A stretch of 64,000 nt of DNA from AP-15 sp963698995 (GTDB lineage: Bacteria > Pseudomonadota > Alphaproteobacteria > ATCC43930 > CGMCC-115725), in the NCBI GenBank assembly GCA_963698995.1, contig CAVOTD010000011.1, positions 124,001-188,000 on the forward strand, read 5' to 3'. The notes beneath the pieces were generated by a model. The model did no database searches and was not told the DNA's origin. It worked only from the letters and a program-made list of their open reading frames with translations. Of the stretch, positions 9,704-18,671 are shown one piece after another (the first letter of the stretch is position 1; the number at the start of each line of letters is the position of its first letter). The position numbers and the translations under genes were made by a program.

Positions 9704-10567
9704 ATGGCCGAAACCCCGCGCCTCAATGGCGTGATCGCCGCCTTGGAGCAAGGCAAGCCTGCCTTCGTGACGTTTTGCGCCGCCGAAATCGGGGTGGCCC
9801 AGGCGATCAACGCCGCGCCTTACGACGGTGCGGTGTTCGAGATGGAGCACCGACCTTACGACATCCGCGCATTGCGCGACTGCCTGCAATACATGCTGGA
9901 TCGCCGCCAGATACTGCAAAAGGGCAATTTGGCGCCGGCGGTAACGCCGTTTGTGCGCATTCCGCCCAATGGCGGCGAGACCAGCCAGTGGGTCGCCAAG
10001 CAGGTCTTGGACCAGGGCGTCTACGGCATTGTGTGGCCGCATGTCAGCACTGTTGAAGAAGCCCGCAATGCGGTCACTGCATGCCGCTACCCGCGGCCGC
10101 GCTCGGCAGCCTATTATGAGCCGGCCGGTCAGCGCGGTGACGCACCCGCGGCCGCGGCACGCTATTGGGGGCTGTCTCAGCAGGAATATTATGCGCGCGC
10201 CGATGTCTGGCCGCTCAATCCGCAGGGCGAAATCCTTGTCGCGATCATGTGCGAGGAGGTCCGCGCCATCAGAAATCTGCCGAAGATGCTGGAGGAGGTC
10301 GCCGGGATCGGGGTCGTGATCGTCGGCGAAGGCGATCTGTCGCAGGACCTCGGCTTGCCGCGGCAATACGACCATCCGACAGTGGCCTCGGCAATCGACG
10401 AGATTTTGGCGATCTGCAAGCAATACAATGTCGCCTGTGGCCATCCGCATGTCGACAGCAAGAATGTCGAGGCATTGGTCGAGAAAGGCTTCCGCTATCT
10501 GATGCCGGCGCCGGTTTATTCCTATGCCGCGCTCGAGCTCGGCCGCAAGGCCTCCGGCCGCGCCTGA
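9704..10567 (+). CDS. HpcH/HpaI aldolase family protein
   Basis: A 287-residue class II aldolase-type TIM barrel. GGAGGG lies upstream of ATG 9704, so I prefer this to the longer frame from 9635. The segment GAVFEMEHRPYDIRALRDCLQ matches the metal-binding start of the barrel, and VAIMCEEVRAIRNL plus VGEGDLSQDLG match the conserved Glu and Asp metal ligands. Members cleave or form 2-oxo acid aldols with Mg2+ or Mn2+; the natural substrate is not evident. Its stop abuts the convergent DUF1501 gene with no spacer. Confidence 0.88.
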   Translation: MAETPRLNGVIAALEQGKPAFVTFCAAEIGVAQAINAAPYDGAVFEMEHRPYDIRALRDCLQYMLDRRQILQKGNLAPAVTPFVRIPPNGGETSQWVAKQVLDQGVYGIVWPHVSTVEEARNAVTACRYPRPRSAAYYEPAGQRGDAPAAAARYWGLSQQEYYARADVWPLNPQGEILVAIMCEEVRAIRNLPKMLEEVAGIGVVIVGEGDLSQDLGLPRQYDHPTVASAIDEILAICKQYNVACGHPHVDSKNVEALVEKGFRYLMPAPVYSYAALELGRKASGRA

Positions 10568-11794
10568 TCAGCCCGGGATCAGCTGGGTAAGTTCGGAAGG
10601 TGCCGGCGGGGCGCCGGGAAGGACCGCCTCGAGCTGGCGATCCCCGAGACGCATATGGCGCTCGAGAATTGCCGCAAGCGCTGTGCGGAAGTCGGTGGTG
10701 ATGGAGAGATCGCGCTGCTGATAAAGCTGCGCCGCCGTCAAGCCGGGCCAGTCGCCGTAAACCCGGCGGCCGCTCACGGCGCCTCCCAACACCCAGATGA
10801 CGTTGCCATGGCCATGATCCGTGCCGCCATTGCCGTTCTCCCGGACGGTGCGGCCGAATTCGGACAAAACGACAACGACGGTGTCGCGCCAGGCGTCGCC
10901 CGATCCGCGGGCGAGGGCGGCAAGGCCCTCGCCGAGCGGACGCAAGCGCTCGGCGAGCTGCCCTTTGTGATTGCCCTGGTTGACGTGAGTGTCCCAGCCG
11001 CCGAGGCCGATCGCCGCGAGCCGGATAGCGGGTTGGCGCCGGATCAGCAGCGCCAACCGTGCCGCCTGACCGGGAAAGCCCGCCGGTGGCGGCGCGCCGT
11101 TGTCGGCGGCCTCGCGCTCTTTCGCCAGGGCGCCGATCAGCTGCGCGCGCGCCGTCCGCCCCTCCTGATAAGATCTGGCGAGGTCGTCATTTCCGGAATA
11201 GAGCCGATCGAATGCGCTGGCGATATCCGGCCGATCGATCGGCAGCGGCTGGGCGCCACGAGCGCCGAGCGTCAAGCTGGCGACCGCCGCCTTGCCGGCG
11301 AGGATGCGCGGCACGGTCGGGCCGAGGCTGATCGCTTCGGTCGCGCCGCGCGGACCGGGCAGCGCCAGCAGCAGCCGGTTCATCCAGCCGTCGCGCGTGG
11401 TGTCCTGCCCCGGGGTGCCGTTCTCGAGGTAAAGCTGCGCGTCGAAATGCGATCGCGTCGGATCGGGCGAGCCGGCGGCGTGAATAAAAGCGAGCGCGCC
11501 GTCCGTCCAGAGCGGCATCAGGCTGGCGAGCGCCGGGTGCAGCGCGAAATGTGCGTCGAGCGCCAAGCCTCCATCGGGTTTTCCGGGCGGTGCGATCGCG
11601 ATCGACCCGCGCTCCCGGTAATAGGTCTCCTCCGCGTAGGGCACGACGACATTTAAGCCATCCACTGCGCCGCGCAGCAGGATCACGATCACACGCCTTT
11701 GAGACCGGTCGGCGGTTGCCGCAAAGGCTTTGGGACCGATCGGGAAGAGGGCGGCCGTTGCCCCTTTGACCAGATCGCGCCGGCGGATGATCAT
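10568..11794 (-). CDS. DUF1501 protein, Tat-exported
   Basis: A 408-residue sulfatase-fold-like protein of the DUF1501 family. The N-terminus has a twin-arginine motif (RRRDLVKG) followed by a hydrophobic stretch, so export in folded form is likely. Family hallmarks are VIVILLRGAVDGLNVVVPY, GGWDTHVNQG and VVLSEFGRTVRENG followed by TDHGHGN. I start at ATG 11794, 2 bp after the stop of the DUF1800 gene, so the two are translationally coupled. The pair DUF1800-DUF1501 occurs together in many bacteria and is thought to act at the cell surface; the biochemical role is unknown. Confidence 0.92.
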   Translation of the reverse strand: MIIRRRDLVKGATAALFPIGPKAFAATADRSQRRVIVILLRGAVDGLNVVVPYAEETYYRERGSIAIAPPGKPDGGLALDAHFALHPALASLMPLWTDGALAFIHAAGSPDPTRSHFDAQLYLENGTPGQDTTRDGWMNRLLLALPGPRGATEAISLGPTVPRILAGKAAVASLTLGARGAQPLPIDRPDIASAFDRLYSGNDDLARSYQEGRTARAQLIGALAKEREAADNGAPPPAGFPGQAARLALLIRRQPAIRLAAIGLGGWDTHVNQGNHKGQLAERLRPLGEGLAALARGSGDAWRDTVVVVLSEFGRTVRENGNGGTDHGHGNVIWVLGGAVSGRRVYGDWPGLTAAQLYQQRDLSITTDFRTALAAILERHMRLGDRQLEAVLPGAPPAPSELTQLIPG

Positions 11795-11796
11795 CG

Positions 11797-13302
11797 TCAG
11801 CGGCGCATAAAATCGGGGCTGCCGAGGATCAGGGCGGCGCGCAGCCGCTGCGGCGCCTCGATGATGGCAGCACGGGTCGCATCTGCCATGGTCGAACCGA
11901 AGATCGCTTCCAAATGAGCTGCATCGGCCGGGTGTCCGAGCGACACGGCGGTATCGCCGCTGGCCAAGGCAGTCGCAAAACTGATGCGCCGCGGCGTCGC
12001 ATCGGGGCTCAGCCACGCGTCTTCGGTATTCTTGTACCCGTCCGGCGTCAGGCAGCCGTAGAGCGGCATCCCGAGTTGGTCCAAGGTCGCGAGCAGCGGG
12101 GAAACATTGCCAATCGGCGTGCCGGCGGCGCGCAACGCCGAGATCACGAATTGATAGGGGGTCTTGTATTTTGCGCCGGCGCCGGCCCAGAACTCGGCGC
12201 TGGCGAAAAGCGTTTTCAGCACCTCTCGAATGTTGCCGTCGGTCTCGAGGAACCGTGCGGCCAGCCGGTCGACCAGCGAGTGAGGCGGCTCGTCGGCGAC
12301 AAAATATTGAGCGAGCTCGAAGCCGATGTGACGGGCGGTCGCCGGGCTGCGCGCCAGGATGTCGAGCGCCTCCTCACCTTCCGCCTTGCCGCGCGACCGG
12401 ATCTGACGGCCGAGAAATACTTTGGCGCCGTAGTCGTGACGCGCGCCCTCGAACACCGCGGCATATTCCGGATAGACTCGCGCGTTCGGGGGATTGACCC
12501 CCCATCCGGTCAAGATGCGTGCGAGAGTGACGACGTCATCCTGGGTATATCCACCGTCGGCGCCGAGCGTGTGCAATTCCATCACCTCGCGCGCAAAATT
12601 CTCATTGAGCCCCTTCTGCCTGCCGCGCGCGCCGGGACTGCCCGGTGCGGTGCTGAGCGTGTTGTCGAGATAGACCAGCATCGCCGGATGCTTGGTGGCG
12701 GCGAACAGCAGATCACGGAAGCGCCCCAGTGCAAACGGCCGGATCGCCTGCTCTTCATAATTGCCGATCCATACGTCATCCAGCCCCTTGCCGGAAAACA
12801 CATTGAAATGGTTGAACCAGAAATCGACCATGACCTCGTGCAGCTGGCGCCGGCTCAGCACCGCTCTGAGAATGCGCGCATCGCTGACATCGCGCAGAAT
12901 GATGCGCGCGCGTTCGCGCTGCGCCCTCTCCAGTTCCGGGTTGGGCTTGAAGCCGCGCAAGCTGCGCAATGGCCCGTAGAGCTGGCGCAGCTGGACCGGG
13001 TCGAGCTTGAGGGTATCCAGCCGGGCGAGCCGCTCACGCAGCTCGATCGGCTCCGCGATATCTTCGGGATCGAGCTGCTCGGCGATGTACCGCTCGATGC
13101 CGATCGTCTTCAGACGCCGAAACTCTTCGAGGGTCGGGCCAAAGGCGAGGCGGTTGAGGACATGAATTATTCGTCGGTCGGGGATTTCTGCTGCACCGGC
13201 CGCAAGCATTGCCGGCAGACCGGTCAGCAACCATGCCGTGGCAAGGAACCCGAAAAGTCGCGTCGCTTTCGAGCGGCGAAAGCCCGAGCCTTCCCACGCC
13301 AT
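11797..13302 (-). CDS. DUF1800 protein, secreted
   Basis: A DUF1800 family protein of about 500 residues. I choose ATG 13302, which places a signal peptide (LFGFLATAWLLTGLPAMLAAG) near the N-terminus; an upstream ATG at 13386 would add 28 residues. Conserved features include HVLNRLAFGPT, FWFNHFNVFSGKG, LNENFAREVMELHTLG and GGYTQDDVVTLARILTGW. It is the first gene of a two-gene operon with the DUF1501 gene. Function is unestablished. Confidence 0.9.
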   Translation of the reverse strand: MAWEGSGFRRSKATRLFGFLATAWLLTGLPAMLAAGAAEIPDRRIIHVLNRLAFGPTLEEFRRLKTIGIERYIAEQLDPEDIAEPIELRERLARLDTLKLDPVQLRQLYGPLRSLRGFKPNPELERAQRERARIILRDVSDARILRAVLSRRQLHEVMVDFWFNHFNVFSGKGLDDVWIGNYEEQAIRPFALGRFRDLLFAATKHPAMLVYLDNTLSTAPGSPGARGRQKGLNENFAREVMELHTLGADGGYTQDDVVTLARILTGWGVNPPNARVYPEYAAVFEGARHDYGAKVFLGRQIRSRGKAEGEEALDILARSPATARHIGFELAQYFVADEPPHSLVDRLAARFLETDGNIREVLKTLFASAEFWAGAGAKYKTPYQFVISALRAAGTPIGNVSPLLATLDQLGMPLYGCLTPDGYKNTEDAWLSPDATPRRISFATALASGDTAVSLGHPADAAHLEAIFGSTMADATRAAIIEAPQRLRAALILGSPDFMRR

Positions 13303-13443
13303 TTTAGCCACGCGGCAGCATTTCGCGCCCGCTCCACCCCCGATCGCAGGCCGGCTTAGGATAGCCAAACTTCGCTCACGCGCCAAGCTGGCTGGTTTTG
13401 GGCTCCTGGCGCCGGGCTTTACGATGGCGGGCGCACGGCTGCT

Positions 13444-13757
13444 TCACGACTTGATGCCGATCGGCCCGGCGGAATTGGGAGCTCGCGAGTATTCGGCCAA
13501 CACCTTGAGGCTGCCCTCGACCGGCTCGAACGAGATCCAGCAATTGCGCTGGAACAATTCGCTCGGGCGCGTTTTGAGGCGGGAATCGTTGAAGCCCTGG
13601 TCGTCAAAGTGCCGGTCCATGCGGTCGAGCCAAGGGGTAATCCAGCCACCGCCCGACTCGAGAAACCCGACGCGGAACTTCGGATGACGCTCGCAGATCC
13701 CGCGCCAGATCATGCTCATGCACTCCAGCATCATCTCCATCGTGTGCGAGATGATGT
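13444..13757 (-). pseudogene. Amidohydrolase remnant (3' half)
   Basis: The frame encodes MEMMLECMSMIWRGICERHP, FRVGFLESGGGWITPWLDRM and FQRNCWISFEPVEGSLK, the second half of an amidohydrolase-2 TIM barrel. The N-terminal half, with the HxH metal site, is absent and the sequence ends before the usual C-terminal Asp segment. Its 5' end coincides with the start of the 56-bp direct repeat at 13758. This is a truncated relic at the left edge of the accessory island. Confidence 0.7.
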
Positions 13758-13813
13758 GCATCGAGCATTACCGGCTGATCACCGAGCGCACCGGCGCCAA
13801 GACCGAGGTTTAG
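13758..13813 (+). repeat. 56-bp direct repeat, left copy
   Basis: This segment recurs at 19521-19576 in the same orientation with one mismatch (GGTTTAG here, GGTCTAG there). It reads on the + strand as the C-terminus IEHYRLITERTGAKTEV and a stop. The two copies enclose the 5.7-kb accessory island. Here nothing upstream continues the frame, so this copy is a detached gene end. Confidence 0.85.
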
Positions 13814-14210
13814 CCTCGGCCCTTCGGCAAATTCCCGGTTTCACGGGAAATAACCGGGAAAAATTTCGATTTCCGCCCTTTCGGCGGCCAATCGACCCCG
13901 AAATAGCCCCAAAGAATCAATGGTTTGCGCTTCAATTCCCGTAGCGCTGCATAACCGCGGAATTTCCCGCCGGAACCGCGGAAAAAATCGGCCGAACCGG
14001 GAATTTGACGTGATTGGTGGGATCGACCATTTGCGATATTGACAATCAATGCTATTTTGGCTATATTGGAGCCATTGAAGCGCCTGAAAAGGGGATGACC
14101 ATCAAAACTTTTGTTAGACCCGATGCCGTCTGGCTGCGGGCGATCGCGCGGACTGGCTGGCCTTGGTCGCGGCGGCGAATCGCTTCCTGTTTGGCGGTCA
14201 TGGCAAAATC
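13814..14210. repeat. Intergenic region dense in CGGGAA/TTCCCG motifs
   Basis: No gene is visible. Between about 13830 and 14010 the sequence contains many short variants of TTCCCG, CGGGAA and CGCGGAA, several in inverted pairs such as TTCCCGGTTTCACGGGAA. The remainder turns AT-rich (ATTTGCGATATTGACAATC) before the toxin-antitoxin locus. It may be a decayed repeat element. The start of a short open frame near 14014 has no recognisable product. Confidence 0.5.
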
Positions 14211-14543
14211 CTAGAGGTGCGCCGTGTCCGGTTCGGTCTCGCGGCGGGTGCGCGGATGGACAGTGAAGGTAAACTCGACCTCCTGACCGAGACGGCCAAG
14301 GATCGTCACCAGGCGGTCGATGGTGAAGCGCGCGAGATTGACGTTGCGGATACGCACGAACTCGCTGTGCGCGACGCCGGTGCGGGCTTCGGCTTGCCGG
14401 GTCGATAGTTTCTCGGTATCGAGCACCTTGATCACCTGCGCCGCCAAGAGCGCCTTGGCCTGGCGCACATCGGCGTCGGGATAGCCGAAGTCGCGGAAGA
14501 CATTCCCGCTGCCGCGCACGATTTCCATGTCATCGTCGGTCAT
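14211..14543 (-). CDS. XRE/HigA-type antitoxin
   Basis: A 110-residue helix-turn-helix antitoxin. The N-terminal part carries FRDFGYPDADVRQAKALLAA, followed by an HTH (LSTRQAEARTGVAHSEFVRI) and LTILGRLGQEVEFTF-like residues typical of XRE antitoxins paired with Gp49-like toxins. Start ATG 14543 overlaps the toxin stop as ATGA, so toxin and antitoxin are translationally coupled in toxin-first order. It should neutralise the toxin and repress the operon through the palindrome at 14895-14912. Confidence 0.88.
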   Translation of the reverse strand: MTDDDMEIVRGSGNVFRDFGYPDADVRQAKALLAAQVIKVLDTEKLSTRQAEARTGVAHSEFVRIRNVNLARFTIDRLVTILGRLGQEVEFTFTVHPRTRRETEPDTAHL

Positions 14544-14884
14544 TGCAACATCTCCTTCAGGCGGCGCAGCCGCGCATGGATCAGGTCGATTTCGTGTTTC
14601 GGCGTCTTGATCCCGGTCTTCGACTTCTTCTGGAAGGCATGGATCACCCACACATCGGAGCCGATCTGCACGGCGAGCACCACGCGGAAGGCATCGCCGC
14701 GAAATGCGAGCGCCAGTTCGAGCACGCCCGAGCCGAAGCCGCTCAGCGGCTTGGCGATCGGCGGCATGCCGCCTTCGGCGACGACGGTGAGAGCATCGAG
14801 CAGGCGATCCCTGGCCTTGTCCGGGAAGTCCTCGAAATCTCTGCGCGCCGCCTTCAGCCAGACGATAGGCCGCGTGTTTCGCAT
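14540..14884 (-). CDS. Gp49/HigB-like type II toxin
   Basis: A 114-residue RelE-superfamily toxin of the phage-derived Gp49-like group. Diagnostic pieces are IVWLKAARRDFEDFPD, PLSGFGSGVLELALAFRGDAFR and VLAVQIGSDVWVIHAFQKKS followed by a Lys-rich stretch (KTGIKTPKHEID). Members cleave mRNA at the ribosome. It is intact and followed by its antitoxin with a 4-bp overlap. The start at 14884 lies 10 bp from a perfect palindrome that probably overlaps its promoter. Confidence 0.9.
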   Translation of the reverse strand: MRNTRPIVWLKAARRDFEDFPDKARDRLLDALTVVAEGGMPPIAKPLSGFGSGVLELALAFRGDAFRVVLAVQIGSDVWVIHAFQKKSKTGIKTPKHEIDLIHARLRRLKEMLQ

Positions 14885-14894
14885 CCGACCCTAT

Positions 14895-14912
14895 GGTGAC
14901 AAGTTTGTCACC
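14895..14912. promoter_or_regulatory. Palindromic operator of the HigBA-like operon
   Basis: GGTGACAA-GT-TTGTCACC is a perfect inverted repeat with 8-bp arms, ending 11 bp upstream of the toxin start codon. The position and symmetry fit an autoregulatory site bound by the antitoxin-toxin complex. A further CTGTCA half-site-like sequence follows at 14915. Confidence 0.75.
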
Positions 14913-15154
14913 ACCTGTCAAGGAGATTTCACGCGGGCAGGAGCAGGGCATTAGCGGAAAGGCGATTTCCGCTTGACGCACTCTCGGATTTTTGGACAGC
15001 CGTCAGGCCTCTTAACGAGATCCCCGGCGTCGTGCCGGACAGCACGGCCCGCCACTGGCGGGTTTTGGTGTTTCTGGGGTCGGTGTTCCTCTCAGAACGG
15101 TTGACGACGCCCGCGGAGTTGCGGCATGGGCCGGTCGTCACGGTGCCGGAAAAC

Positions 15155-15437
15155 TTAGAAGCCAAGCTCGCTGTGCGAACCGAGCCGGACAAGCTCAAGG
15201 CTCGCATCGTCCGGCTTGCGGTAAATCAAAATGAGGTCCGGGCCGGATATGGCAGTCGCGGTGATCGTTCCACTCGCCGCTGAGCGGGTGATCGAAATAG
15301 CGGCGCGGCAACGGCTCGTCCTTCGCCAGCATGGTGACGGTTTCGAGCAGGGCGGCATCGAGGCGCTTCCCGTGCCGTCCGGATTTCTCGCGCCTGTAGT
15401 CGCGGCGAAAGCGGCTGGTGTATTTAACAATCCGCAT
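15155..15437 (-). pseudogene. YafQ/RelE-type toxin, frameshifted
   Basis: The frame from ATG 15437 (MRIVKYTSRFRRDYRREK) reads through LPRRYFDHPLSGEWNDHRDCHIRP, the YafQ core with its catalytic histidines and Asp, then loses frame. One extra base near 15240 must be removed to continue as DLILIYRKPDD and RLGSHSELGF, the family C-terminus. Corrected length is about 93 residues, normal for YafQ, a ribosome-associated mRNA endonuclease. The antitoxin stop overlaps its start. Because the antitoxin is also damaged, I treat the locus as decayed, though sequence error is possible. Confidence 0.8.
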
Positions 15438-15663
15438 TCAGGCTCGGGAGCAGCTTCCCCGGCGGGCCCGACGGTCGTAAGCTCGCCGCGCCGCGCCGCC
15501 TTCATCGCCTCGATGGTTTCCTCATTGGGCACCAGCGGCTCGAACGGCAGCGCCTTTTCCTTGGCGATCTTGACCATCATCAGGCGGAAGGCATCGGATA
15601 CGGTGAGGCCCATCGCCTTGCAGCACGGCGCGGCGGCTTCGTTCGTTCCGTTGTCTCGCTCAT
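15424..15663 (-). pseudogene. RelB/DinJ-type antitoxin, frameshifted
   Basis: The core AMGLTVSDAFRLMMVKIAKE followed by FEPLVPNEETIEAMKAARRGE is that of DinJ/RelB antitoxins. The end, KLLPSLNADC and stop, lies in another frame, so a one-base shift is needed near 15450-15470. At the N-terminus the likely start ATG 15663 (MSETTERT) is also out of frame with NEAAAPCCKAMGLT, and about seven residues seem missing. The stop TAA (15424-15426) falls inside the toxin start region, the usual relBE overlap. Confidence 0.75.
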
Positions 15664-15705
15664 GCGCGCGCGCGCACGACAGAATTGGCGTGGTACTAGC
15701 TAACT

Positions 15706-15736
15706 CTCTAATGGGCTACAAAGTAGCCCATTAGAG
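15706..15736. promoter_or_regulatory. 14-bp palindromic operator of the RelBE-like locus
   Basis: CTCTAATGGGCTAC (15706-15719) and GTAGCCCATTAGAG (15723-15736) are perfect inverted arms around AAA. The site lies about 45 bp upstream of the antitoxin start on the minus strand, where autoregulatory operators of TA loci sit. Its conservation contrasts with the damaged genes downstream. Confidence 0.75.
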
Positions 15737-15852
15737 GAAAATGCAAGTTTCTAGGATAATTAATGAGTTGTAGATTGCGTCGGCGAAATTACCATAGCAG
15801 AGAGTATTTGAACCCCACATACGTGTATGCACGTTCTGTACAGCTTATCAAA

Positions 15853-16490
15853 CTATTTGGGACGGCGGTGATGCAACAGAAACCCGGCAGCGCTCGGCGT
15901 GGACTCCAAGATGCTGTACTCATCGGTATAAGAAACAAATCCTATAATATATATTTTAACATCGCCACGCGTAATATTCTCGATATCTTTTTGGGTTAGC
16001 ACTAAATGCGGCTCACCATTCATACCCAGAAGAATAACATTGACTGTATTGTGCGTTCCCGAAATTAAAGGGCCGGCAGCCATGTCACCACCTTGTTTGT
16101 ATTCTGGCTTAGTCGCTAGCGTATTTTTGCGTGGAACGGATTGCGTGGTGACATTGAAGTCATCAACAAATGCTGTACTTCTTCCGCCGTTGCTGATGTC
16201 CGCGAGAAGTGTCAAATCTCGACTTGGTCCAAAACCTCCATCGAAGCGCGGCGTGGGAACGACTAGGAAAGCACGCTCGCTCTGAACGAAAGCCCATCAT
16301 ACTTCCATGCAGTCGCTAGCGCCAAAACGATAGTGAAAATTACAAGCACACAAGTGAATTTGTCAGTACGGCTAAGTGATGAAAACGATCTTATGGGGTG
16401 TGGCCACCAATTAAGTGAAATAAATATCATGCTAGCGAAATGTACATAGGAGGAATAAGACGAACGCATCCACTGATCCACTGGGATCAA
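15853..16490 (-). CDS. Membrane-anchored protein of unknown function, frameshifted
   Basis: A low-GC gene read in two frames. The first (from 16490) gives an N-terminal region and a transmembrane helix TCVLVIFTIVLALATAW near residues 45-62. After a one-base shift near 16280 it continues as SERAFLVVPTPRFDGGFGPS, LTLLADISNGGRSTAFVDDF, GTHNTVNVILLGMNGEPHLV and IGFVSYTDEYSILE. A single N-terminal helix, an ERAFLVV segment and a beta-rich tail ending in a FVSYTD region resemble a common class of uncharacterised bacterial membrane proteins. Base composition differs from the core genome, consistent with transfer. Confidence 0.6.
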
Positions 16491-16518
16491 TTGGGATCAA
16501 TTGAAATATTTTGTCCTC

Positions 16519-17062
16519 CTAAGCGGTGAGCCGAGAAATCGTGCTTGGATGGACGTTGTAGCTGCGGGCGATGTCGCTAAGCGGTTCATTCCGGTCGCGT
16601 CGGCGAATCGCCTCGCTGCGCTGGTGCGGAGTGAGCTTGAAGGTCGGCCCAAGCTCTGCCCGCGCGCTTTGGCGCGCGCGCGGCCTTCGCCGGTGCGGGC
16701 GCGGATCAGCTCGCGCTCGAACTCCGCCAGGCCGCCGAGCACGGTCAGCATCAAGCGCCCGTGCGCCGTCGTGGTGTCCGCCCATGCGTCGCCAAGCGAT
16801 CGAAAGCCGGCCTTCTTGCCGGTGATCGTCGCGAGGGTGTTGAGAAGGTCGCGGGTCGAGCGCGCCAGCCGGTCGAGCCGCGTCACCGTCAGCACGTCGC
16901 CGGCGTCGAGCTCGTCCAGCAACCGGCGGAGCTGCGCGCGGTCGGTCTTGGCTCCGCTCGCCACTTCGCGGAATACCTTCTCGCTCCGGCCGCACGAAGC
17001 TGGCGCACCTGAGCGGCCACGCTTTGGCCGTCCGTCGATACCCGCGCATAACCGTAAATCAT
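16519..17062 (-). pseudogene. Tn3-type serine resolvase, two frameshifts
   Basis: Corrected translation begins MIYGYARVSTDGQSVAAQ with the catalytic serine in RVSTDGQ, passes LTVTRLDRLARSTRDLL and LTVLGGLAEFERELIRARTG, and ends in a Hin-like HTH, LSDIARSYNVHPSTISRLTA. One base is missing near 16982 and one near 16643, so no single frame encodes the enzyme. Resolvases recombine short res sites of transposons or drive site-specific inversion. A diverged copy of the C-terminal HTH lies at 19373-19445. Tandem GGGATCAATT copies sit just downstream (16484-16503). Confidence 0.82.
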
Positions 17063-17311
17063 GGGCTTGATTGTGCAATAAACTTACGCAAGACAAAAGC
17101 TCAATCGGATCAACGGCACGCTACGTAAGTCTTGATTAAAGCAACACGGCGGCGGCTCGTTTCGAGACTGAGTTTTGCGCTAACCTGCTAACCCGGCACG
17201 GCGCGGCGCGGGTCGCAGAATTCCTCATCTTTTGCGGCTCCGGGTTTCACCTCAGATTCAGTCCGGTAAGCTAAGATGGCTCGAACGCTCGTCAGACGAA
17301 AGGCCAACCCG

Positions 17312-18060
17312 ATGTCCGTTAGTCCTCCTATTCCTCCTAATGATTTCGAGTTGATGGTTATCCTGAATGGGGTGTGGGCCAACACATATTGGGTCAAAAA
17401 CGCTCTTGAATTATACGAAGGCATCACACAGCACGCGGCCGACTTGGACGCGCATACTCATTTCTTCGCATTAGTGCAACAGTTTTCACTGGACGCGGCT
17501 GCCTTTGGAATTTGTAAACTGTTCGACCGCAGCACTCCGACATACAAAAAAAATACGGTGCCAGAGTTGATGGATTACCTAACCAACAATTTTACTGATG
17601 ACTATGTCTCACGATTGGACATCAGAACCTTAGAGAATATTCGGGATATGTAAGACCGACGCAAATTACATCGTGAATAATTTTCACCGGGGCGGGGCCT
17701 TAACTGCCGCAAAAACTAACCTCCTAAATTTGATCCGCAAAACCATGCCCGCTCCTGAAAACTCTTCCCTTAAGACGTTGGTTGGCTACCGAAATAAATT
17801 CGTCGCACATCAGGAGCGAGTAAATGACGCCGTTAAAGAACAATTAAGATACCTTCCCTCTCCCGACGAGATGGCAAAAAATTAATGAGTGGGCAAACAA
17901 TTTTTGCCAGCTAGTAGCCTGTGTACTGACAAATACGAGCTTTCTATCAAATGGGCCATCTGCAAGAATGGCCGCGCTGCACGTTGTTGCAAAAGTATTG
18001 GGCATAGATTTGGATCGCGCTTCTTATCAAGAGCGGGAAGCCTTTTACAAGAAATCCTAG
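17312..18060 (+). pseudogene. AbiU2-like HEPN protein, frameshifted
   Basis: Three consecutive frames give one protein of about 245 residues: FELMVILNGVWANTYWVKNA, FFALVQQFSLDAAAFGICKL, then TLVGYRNKFVAHQERVNDAV, then INEWANNFCQLVACVLTN and a tail ending FYKKS. RNKFVAH fits the HEPN Rx4-6H nuclease motif and the whole resembles AbiU2-type HEPN proteins (abortive-infection/defence). Shifts are near 17640-17655 and in an A6 run at 17876-17881. ATG 17312 is preferred; ATG 17276 is possible. GC is low. Family assignment rests on motif and pattern only. Confidence 0.65.
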
Positions 18061-18112
18061 ACGGCCTCACGGGCCGAGGGCGGCAAGCTCGCGCCAAAGA
18101 CAGGGAAGCATC

Positions 18113-18652
18113 GTGAACGCGATTAAAACGGCAGGCACGGTGATCCTAGGTATAGCCGCCTTCCTTTGTTTGTTGTTCTTGACAGCGTTTTTGATCAATG
18201 GAACCGCGTTTATAGCAGATAAATTATTACCTTACCTCATTACCGCCAGCGACGTGGCTCTAGGATTGTGTATTGTTATCCTTCTTCCCTTATCGGTGTT
18301 TCGTGTCAGTCGTATAGTGGCCCTTTGGGGGTTTTTCATAGCATCTTATATTTTCGGCCTCGGCGTCTGGATGTACGGATTTCTTGTAACCTACCAGTTT
18401 TGGGGTGGCACTGGCATCTTTATCGGTCTCCTTCTCGGCGTGGTCGGTGTCGTGCCTTTGGGGATCATCGCTGCTGCACTTCACGGTATTTGGTATTGCG
18501 TAGGTGAACTTATTTTTGGCCTCGCTATCACATACGGAGCGCGAGTGTTTGCCCTATTTCTGATGAAAACTCTGGAATCTCGTGCCGACGGAGGGCCACC
18601 CGAGGTGCGGATTTCGGATTCCGACAATAACATCTGGTTCGGCACAATCTGA
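18113..18652 (+). CDS. Polytopic membrane protein, unknown function
   Basis: A 179-residue protein from GTG 18113 with AGGGAAG upstream. Hydrophobic segments at about residues 8-30, 43-62, 70-92, 98-122 and 125-150 indicate four or five transmembrane helices; the tail (ESRADGGPPEVRISDSDN) is polar. No catalytic motif is visible. The gene is intact, unlike its neighbours, and AT-richer than the core genome. It overlaps the promoter side of the next membrane protein and lies 52 bp after the HEPN gene; the two may be co-transcribed. Confidence 0.75.
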   Translation: MNAIKTAGTVILGIAAFLCLLFLTAFLINGTAFIADKLLPYLITASDVALGLCIVILLPLSVFRVSRIVALWGFFIASYIFGLGVWMYGFLVTYQFWGGTGIFIGLLLGVVGVVPLGIIAAALHGIWYCVGELIFGLAITYGARVFALFLMKTLESRADGGPPEVRISDSDNNIWFGTI

Positions 18653-18671
18653 AGGTAAGCGCGGGTTTTCA

